From the NCBI GenBank assembly GCA_009774245.1, contig VSNM01000029.1, positions 1-64,000 on the forward strand: 64,000 nucleotides of DNA. The letters are read 5' to 3'. The position numbers and the translations under genes were made by a program. The notes below the pieces were generated by a model, which searched no databases, was not told where the DNA came from, and saw only the letters and a list, made by a program, of their open reading frames with translations. This DNA comes from Lachnospiraceae bacterium. GTDB taxonomy: Bacteria; Bacillota; Clostridia; Lachnospirales; Lachnospiraceae. Position 1 is the first letter of the stretch. Every line of letters begins with the position of its first letter. This document shows positions 30,515 to 37,622 of the stretch, in pieces.

Positions 30515-32213
30515 CAGGTCAAAATACGCGGATATGTACGGACCGACGACGGGTGACCGTATCCGCCTCGCAGACACTTCGCTTTTGATCGAGGTGGAGA
30601 AAGATTATGCCGTCTACGGTGACGAGGCGAAATTTGGCGGCGGCAAATCCATACGCGACGGCATGGGGCAGAGCTGCAATGTCCGTGACGACGACTGCCC
30701 GGATACGGTGATCACAAGCGCAGTGATTGTGGATTACTGGGGGATTGTGAAGGCGGACGTGGGGATAAAGGATGGAAAAATCTGCGGAATCGGCAAGGCG
30801 GGAAATCCTGACATCATGGATGGCGTGGATGAGCGGCTGGTCATCGGCGCAGGAACTGAGGTGATCGCGGGCGAGGGACTGATTCTCACAGCGGGCGGAA
30901 TGGACACGCATATTCACTTTATCAGTCCCACGCAGATCAGGACAGCGCTGTACAGCGGTATTACCACCATGATTGGAGGCGGAACCGGTCCGGCGGACGG
31001 CACCAATGCGACAACCTGTACGCCGGGCCGGTTTCACATCGAGAAGATGCTGGAGGCGGCGGAGGATTTTCCGGTAAATCTGGGCTTCCTCGGCAAAGGA
31101 AACGCCGCCGGACCTGATACGGTGCGGGAGCAGGCCGAGGCAGGCGCGTGCGGTATGAAGCTCCACGAGGACTGGGGTTCCACACCCGCAGCCATAGACA
31201 ACTGCCTGCGTATATGCGACGAGTATGATATCCAGGCGGCAATCCACACGGATACATTGAATGAGGCCGGTTTTGTCGAGGATACGATTGCGGCCTTTCA
31301 GGGAAGGACCATTCACACGTATCACACAGAAGGCGCAGGCGGCGGTCATGCGCCGGATATCATCCGCGCGGCGGCATTCCCCAATGTCCTTCCCTCGTCA
31401 ACCAACCCGACAATGCCGTTTACGGTAAATACACTGGACGAACATCTGGATATGCTGATGGTCTGTCACCATCTCGACAAAAATGTGGAGGAGGATATCG
31501 CCTTTGCGGATTCGCGGATTCGCCCCGAGACGATTGCTGCGGAGGATGTGCTGCACGATATGGGCATTTTCTCGATGATGAGTTCCGACTCGCAGGCGAT
31601 GGGGCGTGTCGGCGAGGTCATCACGCGCACGTGGCAGACCGCTGACAAGATGAAAAAACAGCGGGGAGTGCTGCCGCAGGACAGTGGGAGAAACGACAAT
31701 TTCCGGGTGAGGCGCTACATCGCAAAGTACACCATCAATCCGGCAGTGACACATGGCGTGTCCGACTATGTGGGTTCCGTGGAGGTTGGAAAGATGGCAG
31801 ATCTCGTCCTGTGGCGTCCGGAACTGTTTGGCGTCAAGCCGGAGATGGTCATCAAGGGCGGGTTTATCATGGCTTCAAGGATGGGGGATGCCAACGCCTC
31901 CATACCGACGCCGCAGCCGGTCGTGTACACCGATATGTTTGGCGCGTATGGCCTTGCGCGGAAAAATACCTGTATCACGTTTGTGTCCAGGGCGGCGCTT
32001 GACGGCGGGATTAAGGACAGGCTTTCCCTGCAGAGACAGGTCTGCGCAGTCCGAAACTGCAGGAACATTGGGAAAAAGGATATGAGAAATAATGATGTGA
32101 TCGCGGATATACAGGTCAATCCTGAAAATTATGAAGTGCGGGTAAACGGGGAACTGATTACCTGCGAGGCGGCGCCGGTGCTTCCACTGGCGCAGAGGTA
32201 TTATCTTTTTTAA
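30501..32213 (+). CDS. ureC: urease alpha (catalytic) subunit
   Basis: All catalytic elements are visible in 570 residues: nickel-binding His pair in MDTHIHFISP, the Lys to be carbamylated in GACGMKLHEDWGST, nickel His residues in AIHTDTLNE and YHTEGAGGGHAPD, the flap Cys-His in MVCHHLDKNVEEDIAF, and the Asp in SSDSQAMGRVGE. It hydrolyses urea to ammonia and carbamate in the cytoplasm with a two-nickel centre. The enzyme looks intact. Confidence 0.96.
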   Translation: MNRLSRSKYADMYGPTTGDRIRLADTSLLIEVEKDYAVYGDEAKFGGGKSIRDGMGQSCNVRDDDCPDTVITSAVIVDYWGIVKADVGIKDGKICGIGKAGNPDIMDGVDERLVIGAGTEVIAGEGLILTAGGMDTHIHFISPTQIRTALYSGITTMIGGGTGPADGTNATTCTPGRFHIEKMLEAAEDFPVNLGFLGKGNAAGPDTVREQAEAGACGMKLHEDWGSTPAAIDNCLRICDEYDIQAAIHTDTLNEAGFVEDTIAAFQGRTIHTYHTEGAGGGHAPDIIRAAAFPNVLPSSTNPTMPFTVNTLDEHLDMLMVCHHLDKNVEEDIAFADSRIRPETIAAEDVLHDMGIFSMMSSDSQAMGRVGEVITRTWQTADKMKKQRGVLPQDSGRNDNFRVRRYIAKYTINPAVTHGVSDYVGSVEVGKMADLVLWRPELFGVKPEMVIKGGFIMASRMGDANASIPTPQPVVYTDMFGAYGLARKNTCITFVSRAALDGGIKDRLSLQRQVCAVRNCRNIGKKDMRNNDVIADIQVNPENYEVRVNGELITCEAAPVLPLAQRYYLF

Positions 32214-32238
32214 AGGGATTCCTAAGAGGTACGAAGAT

Positions 32239-32685
32239 ATGGTTGTGGAGAAAATACTGGGAAATATCGCGGATTATCCCGTGGGAAACAGGGTGGTAGA
32301 GGAAGTACAGCTCGAATGGTTTGAGCTGGAGAAAAGGCGGATGCGAAAGACACTCGCAAGCGGTGAGGAGATCGGTATCTGCATCGGTCTGCATGAGGGG
32401 GATGTGCTCTATGCAGATGACACGCGTGTCATAATTGTGGCGGTCATTCCGTGTGAACTGACTGTCATCGAAGTGACATCAATGGTAGAGATGGGGCGTC
32501 TGTGCTTCGAGCTCGGAAACCGTCATCTGTCCCTTGCGATTGAGGAAAGTAAGGTGACAGTGCCATACGATGAACCGACATTTCACTATCTGGATCAGAT
32601 GGGGTTCAGCATTGAAAAGGTGGAGGGAAGATTCAGTCATTTTACGGTGTGTCACGCGCATGGAGGCGCTCACCACCATGAATAG
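32239..32685 (+). CDS. ureE: urease accessory protein UreE (nickel carrier)
   Basis: A 148-residue metallochaperone: N-terminal peptide-binding domain, central metal domain (GNRHLSLAIEESKVTVPYDE) and a short His-rich tail (HAHGGAHHHE) for nickel. It delivers nickel to the UreD-UreF-UreG complex. Its end overlaps the ureF start. Confidence 0.92.
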   Translation: MVVEKILGNIADYPVGNRVVEEVQLEWFELEKRRMRKTLASGEEIGICIGLHEGDVLYADDTRVIIVAVIPCELTVIEVTSMVEMGRLCFELGNRHLSLAIEESKVTVPYDEPTFHYLDQMGFSIEKVEGRFSHFTVCHAHGGAHHHE

Positions 32686-33364
32686 CGCAGCGGCTTTTTT
32701 GAATATTCTGCAGTCGGTGGACGCCTTTTTTCCGGTGGGGGCGTTTACCCTGTCAAACGGGCTGGAGGACTATGTGATCGGGGAACGTTTGACGGGCAGT
32801 GACGAGCTGCGTCAATACCTGGAGGGGTTCATGCAGCTCTTTCCATATAATGATCTGGGAATATTGTCACTGGCGTACACCCATTACAGCGATATGCAGT
32901 ACATCACAGAGCTTGACGGTATCGCGGCAGCTACAAAGAGCGCCTGTGAGGTGCGGACGGGGACGATGCGCATGTGCGCGAGATATCTCAAAGCGCGAAA
33001 GGCGATGGGGGATTGCAGGGGACAGCTTGAAAAGTATGCGGAAGTGATCGCAAAAGAGGAAGCTTTTGGCATTCATGCCATAGCGCTCGGAATCTATGGG
33101 GCGGAAGTGAAAATCGGGCAGGACGCCCTGCTGCTGATGTACGGGTACAGTGTATTGTCGGCAATTGTAAACAATGCTGTAAAGCTTGTGCCGCTGAGCC
33201 AGACGGAGGGGCAGAAGATTCTGTATGAATGCATGGGCGGGATGGAGTCCCTCGCGGAGCGGGCGGCGCATATGGATCTTACTGAAATCGGAATATCGGG
33301 TGCGGCATATGAGATACACTGCATGAATCATGAAAACCTGTATTCGCGGCAGTATAGTTCATAA
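32678..33364 (+). CDS. ureF: urease accessory protein UreF
   Basis: A 228-residue helical protein with LQSVDAFFPVGAFTLSNGLE at the N terminus, the UreF hallmark. UreF couples UreG GTP hydrolysis to nickel insertion. ATG 32678 is chosen because GGAGGCG lies eight bases upstream; it overlaps the end of ureE by eight bases. Confidence 0.92.
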   Translation: MNSAAAFLNILQSVDAFFPVGAFTLSNGLEDYVIGERLTGSDELRQYLEGFMQLFPYNDLGILSLAYTHYSDMQYITELDGIAAATKSACEVRTGTMRMCARYLKARKAMGDCRGQLEKYAEVIAKEEAFGIHAIALGIYGAEVKIGQDALLLMYGYSVLSAIVNNAVKLVPLSQTEGQKILYECMGGMESLAERAAHMDLTEIGISGAAYEIHCMNHENLYSRQYSS

Positions 33365-33429
33365 TCGCCGTAAAGTGGAAAAGAGGAATGGAAATAAAGG
33401 AATGAAAATAGAGAAATGGAGGCAGAGAT

Positions 33430-34047
33430 ATGTCATATGTAAAGATCGGTGTCGGAGGTCCCGTCGGCTCCGGGAAGACCGCGCTCATAGAGCGGATTAC
33501 CAGAAAAATGGCACAGAAGTATTCGATCTGTGTGGTGACAAATGATATTTACACGAAGGAGGATGCGGAGTTTCTGATCAAAAATTCCGCGCTCGCGCCA
33601 GAGCGTATTGTCGGTGTGGAGACGGGCGGCTGTCCACACACTGCCATCAGGGAGGACTGCAGCATGAATCTCGAGGCGGTGGACGAGATGGCGCGCAGAT
33701 TTCCTGATGTGGAGATGATCTTCATTGAGAGCGGCGGGGACAATCTCTCTGCCACGTTCAGTCCCGACCTTGCGGACGCGACAATCTATGTGATCGATGT
33801 AGCACAGGGGGAAAAGATTCCCAGAAAGGGCGGTCCGGGTGTGACGCGGTCGGACTTGCTTGTCATTAACAAGACAGACCTCGCGCCCATGGTTGGGGCG
33901 AGCCTTGAAGTGATGGAGCGTGACTCCAATCGTGTGCGGAGAGGAAAAGAAGTACTGTTTACGAACCTGATGTCCGGGGGCAGTGTTGACGCGGTTATCG
34001 CATGGATTCAAAAAAATGTGCTGATGGAGGACTTGGCGGAGGATTGA
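33430..34047 (+). CDS. ureG: urease accessory GTPase UreG
   Basis: Walker A VGGPVGSGKTALIE, the nickel-linked metal site CPH in ETGGCPHTAIREDCSMNL, Walker B-like IFIESGGDNL, and the base-recognition motif NKTDLAP are all present in 205 residues. GGAGG precedes the ATG. GTP hydrolysis drives nickel insertion into the UreC active site. Confidence 0.95.
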   Translation: MSYVKIGVGGPVGSGKTALIERITRKMAQKYSICVVTNDIYTKEDAEFLIKNSALAPERIVGVETGGCPHTAIREDCSMNLEAVDEMARRFPDVEMIFIESGGDNLSATFSPDLADATIYVIDVAQGEKIPRKGGPGVTRSDLLVINKTDLAPMVGASLEVMERDSNRVRRGKEVLFTNLMSGGSVDAVIAWIQKNVLMEDLAED

Positions 34048-34050
34048 CAA

Positions 34051-34896
34051 ATGGCGACGGCAGAGCTTTTGATGAAAATTGGACTTTGTGGAACAAAGAG
34101 CACAGTCACAAAAAGTTATTTTACCAGCCCGCTAAAGATCGGGCTGCCCAAGACGGAGGGAGACAGGCTGAAGGTTGTCCTGATGATGGCGTCGGCGGGC
34201 GTATTGAAGGGGGATGCATTTTCGTACAGGATTCACTGCCAGCCGCATACGAAGACACTGATCACAGAACAATCATACACAAAACTTTTTGATACAGGAG
34301 ACGCAGGGGCAGCAAAGACACAGATTATTACAGTCGATGAGGGCGCGTCCCTCTATTATTGTCCGCAGGCAGTGATTCCGTTTGCGGGCAGCAGGTTTGA
34401 CAGCGCTGTGACGATTGATATCAAAGAGAATAGTGAATTGCTTTTCACAGACATTGTGACCGCAGGGCGTGTGGGAATGGGGGAGCGGTTTGCATTTCAT
34501 CATTACCATAGCAGGGTATGTGTGCGCATTGATGGAAAACCGGCCTGGATAGACAACTGCCTCCTGGAACCGGAGTGTATGGACATGCGCAGTATGCTGT
34601 TTTTTGATCAATATACACATATCGGGACGATGTACTGTTATCATCCATGCGCTGGTATAGCTGGCATGGAGGCTGACATAAAGGCTGGAATAGAGGCTGG
34701 CATAAAGGCTGGAATAGAGGAAAAAGTACTGCAGATGAACAACAAGGCGTATGGAAGTATGCGAATCGGCGCGTCAAGGGCAGTTCGCGGAGTGTGTCTC
34801 AGGGTGCTTGCGCATTCCGCCCAGGATATTGAGGAGCTGTTTGGTCATGCAGCCCATTTCCTGACTGAGTACTCCGCAAGCGCAGGGATATCCTGA
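34051..34896 (+). CDS. ureD: urease accessory protein UreD with an altered C terminus
   Basis: UreD/UreH scaffolds urease maturation and forms the tunnel for nickel. The family regions GVLKGDAFSYRI, AGRVGMGERFAFHHY and LRVLAHSAQDIEELF are present in 281 residues. Two oddities: a five-copy 12-bp tandem repeat (34661-34720) adds a Gly-Ile-Lys/Glu stretch, and the last 15-17 codons are antisense to a TetR-like coding fragment, so the native end seems to have been replaced. It is the last gene of the operon, three bases after ureG. Confidence 0.9.
   Translation: MATAELLMKIGLCGTKSTVTKSYFTSPLKIGLPKTEGDRLKVVLMMASAGVLKGDAFSYRIHCQPHTKTLITEQSYTKLFDTGDAGAAKTQIITVDEGASLYYCPQAVIPFAGSRFDSAVTIDIKENSELLFTDIVTAGRVGMGERFAFHHYHSRVCVRIDGKPAWIDNCLLEPECMDMRSMLFFDQYTHIGTMYCYHPCAGIAGMEADIKAGIEAGIKAGIEEKVLQMNNKAYGSMRIGASRAVRGVCLRVLAHSAQDIEELFGHAAHFLTEYSASAGIS
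34661..34720 (+). repeat. in-frame 12-bp tandem repeat in ureD
   Basis: Five 12-base units, each starting CTGG or CTGA (for example CTGGAATAGAGG, CTGGCATAAAGG), encode a repeating IxAG tetrapeptide. Copy-number change keeps the frame. Confidence 0.85.
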
Positions 34897-34911
34897 AAAT
34901 AGTACAGTAAA
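34845..34911 (-). pseudogene. antisense TetR-family remnant overlapping the ureD 3' end
   Basis: The minus strand reads YYFQDIPALAEYSVRKWAA then TGA. The intact TetR gene at 36794-37357 reads YYHFQDIPALAEYSIKEWAA at the same place; 34 consecutive bases (34867-34900 and 37197-37230) are identical. A TetR-like fragment therefore lies across the ureD stop. Confidence 0.7.
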
Positions 34912-34939
34912 AACGGTTTTTGACGGAAAACAAAGCTGG

Positions 34940-35587
34940 TTAAGGATCTTGACACCGGGTATAATCCTTGTCAGGATGAAAGCATGGTATATCAATGCGC
35001 CAGCGCCGCACCATGCCCTGTCTCTTGTACATCAGGCAGGCATTGTAGAGAAAATCCCCTGTCAGCAGCAGCATCAGGACTGCGGCTGCTGTGCGGAGCG
35101 ATTGCGCGTTCCAGCTCAGAAAATATCCATAGAGCGGTTCCAGCACATGCTCCATAAAGATCGTGATCGCGCAGGCAAACAGGGTGCTTGTCGGCACCGA
35201 AGTGTACCGCGTGATGTGCAGCGGTATCTTCGAGTAATCCCACCAGTAAAAATGGCAGGTTCTCTCCACAAATGTCCCGAGTGCGATCTCGCCCGCGCAG
35301 ACGCACAGCATTGCACCCATAAAGTAAAGAGGGCGGTGCAGACGCGTGTATTCTGGTAAAATGGGTTTCCCAAGAAAACAGGGATTTTGCGGTGTGCCAA
35401 GCAGCATCAGCAGTCCGAACATCGCCATGCCGTATCCGATCAGAAATGGCAGGCACATATTGCGGTTGTCCATGTATCCTTTTGTCAGGCAGAGCCACAG
35501 ATTCTCCACGGCAAAGCCCATAAATGAGACAATGATTGCAGTCATATACAATGCCCAGATATCCATCTTTATGTCCATTCCTCCCAT
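34940..35587 (-). CDS. CmpB-type (ABC transporter type IV) membrane protein
   Basis: A 215-residue membrane protein with about six hydrophobic segments; ENLWLCLTKGYMDNRNMCLP and LPFLIGYGMAMFGLLML match the PF06541 family of small integral proteins, whose function is unknown. ATG 35587 is selected because GGGAGGAA lies seven bases upstream; other in-frame ATGs sit immediately before and after. It converges on ureD and is divergent from the DUF308 gene, sharing a region with a large inverted repeat. Confidence 0.75.
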   Translation of the reverse strand: MGGMDIKMDIWALYMTAIIVSFMGFAVENLWLCLTKGYMDNRNMCLPFLIGYGMAMFGLLMLLGTPQNPCFLGKPILPEYTRLHRPLYFMGAMLCVCAGEIALGTFVERTCHFYWWDYSKIPLHITRYTSVPTSTLFACAITIFMEHVLEPLYGYFLSWNAQSLRTAAAVLMLLLTGDFLYNACLMYKRQGMVRRWRIDIPCFHPDKDYTRCQDP

Positions 35588-35891
35588 ACTCATTCCTCCC
35601 TGCTCATTCTTCCCATCTGTAGCCGCACAATTTTTTGCAACTGCCCGATATGTTTTTCGTCGTGTCTTTCTGATGGGTGTTTCCTTTATATTAGAATGCC
35701 CTGGTTTGTTCAACAATAGACATTTTTCCGCAAATATCCAAAAATCAGACAAATGTACCATATCTGTCTGATTTTTGGATATTTTGTCGTGTTTTGTCTA
35801 TTTTCAGTTTGTCCAAAAGGAGTTAGATTGAAATAGAACACTTTACAAAATTGATTGGAGCGCTTGTTGAGGCGGGCAAAAGGAGGTTTTT
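35588..35891 (+). other. divergent promoter region
   Basis: The stretch between the two divergent membrane-protein genes has no gene of its own. It holds a large inverted repeat (35732-35784) with partial outer arms (AATAGACA near 35715 and TGTCTATT near 35795), and AAAAGGAGG before the DUF308 start. Confidence 0.55.
35732..35784 (+). promoter_or_regulatory. perfect 20-bp inverted repeat between divergent genes
   Basis: AAATATCCAAAAATCAGACA pairs perfectly with its complement at 35765-35784 across 13 bases. AGACA/TGTCT half-sites and the symmetric position suit a dimeric repressor; the TetR regulator at 36794-37357 is the nearest candidate. A bidirectional RNA hairpin is the alternative. Confidence 0.55.
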
Positions 35892-36458
35892 ATGATGGGC
35901 AGGAAAATAATATCAAACCGACTGGCGATAGCGCGGCATGGGTATATACTGATCTCCGTCCTGTTCTACATCTCGGGACTTGTATGCATCATCGCGCCGG
36001 ACTTAAATCTGGAAGCTACGGCCGTCGCGGGCGGCATCATGCTGATCCTGTATGGCATTATCAAAATAACGGGTTATCTGTCCGATGATCTTTATTGCCT
36101 TGCATTTCAGCATGATTTTGCCTGCGGACTGCTGCTGATCGTGCTTGGGATTATTGAGCTGATCCTGCATGCCAGATTTAGAGGCTATCTGCTTCCGGCA
36201 CTGGGCATTCTCGTCCTGTTTGACGGTCTGCTCTGTGTCCAGACGGCCATCGACGCCCGGCGGTTTGGTCTGGTTTCATGGTACATTATCATGGCGGGTT
36301 CCATTTTACTGGGTGTGCTCGGTATTGTGCTCATCATAGTGAATACGCAGACGGTTGCGGGCTGCTGTCTGCTGGCGGAGGGAGTTTTGCACCACTACCT
36401 GATACAGTGCACGATGTCTCCCTCCATGACGCGGCAGCGGGAAATGGACAGCGAATAA
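35892..36458 (+). CDS. HdeD/DUF308-family membrane protein
   Basis: A 188-residue protein with six hydrophobic segments in a repeated two-helix pattern (HGYILISVLFYISGLVCIIA, then AGGIMLILYGIIKITGYLSD). The family includes HdeD of Escherichia coli, linked to acid stress; function here is unknown. AAAAGGAGG precedes the ATG. It is followed 40 bases later by the HPr-like gene. Confidence 0.78.
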   Translation: MMGRKIISNRLAIARHGYILISVLFYISGLVCIIAPDLNLEATAVAGGIMLILYGIIKITGYLSDDLYCLAFQHDFACGLLLIVLGIIELILHARFRGYLLPALGILVLFDGLLCVQTAIDARRFGLVSWYIIMAGSILLGVLGIVLIIVNTQTVAGCCLLAEGVLHHYLIQCTMSPSMTRQREMDSE

Positions 36459-36497
36459 AAAGTAAATGAAAAAATAAATATAAAAAAGGGGAAAAAT

Positions 36498-36785
36498 ATG
36501 AGCAGAAAAAAAGTAACCATATCCAATTTTGTGCAGGACAGTGCGGCAGACCTGATACAATTGGCCTGCTGTTACGACAGCGAAATCATACTCGAAAACA
36601 GGCAGTATCACGTTAACGCCAAGAGCCTTATGGGCATCATGGCATTTCGCCCGGCACCGGGGACGACCATCAATATCATTACAGACGGAAACGATGAATA
36701 CGAGGCCGCCGATGCGATGGAGCAGTTTCTTGTGTGCGCGGACAGCCATAGGAGACAGGACAGCAGACGGGGACAGCGTCCGTAG
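36498..36785 (+). CDS. HPr-family protein lacking the phosphorylatable His (Crh-like)
   Basis: A 95-residue HPr fold: VTISNFVQDSAADLIQLA takes the place of the active-site segment, with Gln13 where HPr has His15, while the regulatory serine region is kept (VNAKSLMGIMAF, Ser43). This combination is the hallmark of Crh, which takes part in CcpA catabolite regulation but not in sugar phosphorylation. The C-terminal 15 residues are basic and unusual (HRRQDSRRGQRP). It may instead be one of the HPr-like proteins of unknown role common in Clostridia. Confidence 0.8.
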   Translation: MSRKKVTISNFVQDSAADLIQLACCYDSEIILENRQYHVNAKSLMGIMAFRPAPGTTINIITDGNDEYEAADAMEQFLVCADSHRRQDSRRGQRP

Positions 36786-36793
36786 GGGACGAT

Positions 36794-37357
36794 TTATCTG
36801 CGCTGTGCGCCGAACTTTGTCATAAAGACCATCTCGTCCACGCCTGCGAAGGCTTCGCAGACCTTCTCGCAGAATTCGAGGAGGTCATAGGAGGCTCCGG
36901 CATCAAGCCAGTCCAGTATGATTCCGGCAAACGTGCATTTGTAAAATCTGGCAAAGACCGCGCGGTCGCTGTCAGGAATGTCCACCTTCTCCGCGATGCC
37001 GTCCAGATAGAGCTGTACTACGTGCAGTGTGATCTCGTTCAGATACCGTATGAAGCCCTCCCCGCAGGAAGAACGGTAGATATGGATACACGCGGCCTTG
37101 CGCTTCATAAATTCCTGTGCGATCGGGGCGATACAGTTGATCGGCGTCCCGAATGTGCAGTGATCCCGGATTACCTGCGCAGCCCACTCCTTGATCGAGT
37201 ACTCCGCAAGCGCAGGGATATCCTGAAAATGATAATAAAATGTATTTCTGTTTACCTGACAGCACTCCACGATATTCTGTACCGTGATCCTGTTGAACGG
37301 CTTCTCTTCCAGAATCTCCCAGAACGCGTCGCTGATCAGCTTTTTCGTGCGGTTCAT
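36794..37357 (-). CDS. TetR/AcrR-family regulator
   Basis: N-terminal helix-turn-helix: RITVQNIVECCQVNRNTFYY then HFQDIPALAEYSIKEW, the form with a TetR_C_7/8 ligand domain behind it (187 residues). It converges on the HPr-like gene, ends eight bases away, and is a paralogue of the fragment antisense to ureD. Possible targets are the divergent genes around 35.6-35.9 kb. Confidence 0.87.
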   Translation of the reverse strand: MNRTKKLISDAFWEILEEKPFNRITVQNIVECCQVNRNTFYYHFQDIPALAEYSIKEWAAQVIRDHCTFGTPINCIAPIAQEFMKRKAACIHIYRSSCGEGFIRYLNEITLHVVQLYLDGIAEKVDIPDSDRAVFARFYKCTFAGIILDWLDAGASYDLLEFCEKVCEAFAGVDEMVFMTKFGAQRR

Positions 37358-37460
37358 AATCCTGCCTCCACTCCAAAGGGTTTTCGGATTTTATTTTATC
37401 ACGATTTTGACAGGTTCACAAGATGAGTGTATACTAATTACAGAGTATAGTTGATCAATA

Positions 37461-37593
37461 GTTACTGTTCACACAGGACTTAGCATTTATTGCTAAGTCC
37501 GTGCGAAAACGTAGCGGTTGCAAGTAAAAATCCATTTGCGAAGCAAATTTTGCATGGATTTTTACCTGTTACTGGAACGGAGTGAACAGTAAC
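37461..37593 (+). repeat. 133-bp multi-hairpin palindromic element
   Basis: Outer arms GTTACTGTTCAC (37461-37472) and GTGAACAGTAAC (37582-37593) are perfect inverted copies. Inside are two further perfect hairpins: GGACTTAGCA/TGCTAAGTCC (37476-37500) and GTAAAAATCCAT/ATGGATTTTTAC (37524-37565, tip TTTGC-gaa-GCAAA). The plan is a three-way junction. No coding capacity. It ends 30 bases before the next gene. Confidence 0.8.
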
Positions 37594-37622
37594 GATCAAT
37601 AAGAATGAAAAAGGGTGTGGAT

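Noticed and set aside
30501..32213. Possibility that ureC is a non-catalytic paralogue
   Set aside because: Every nickel-binding and catalytic residue expected in the alpha subunit is present.
35855..36088. 77-codon frame overlapping the DUF308 gene
   Set aside because: It overlaps a convincing membrane-protein gene in another frame and lacks a ribosome site.
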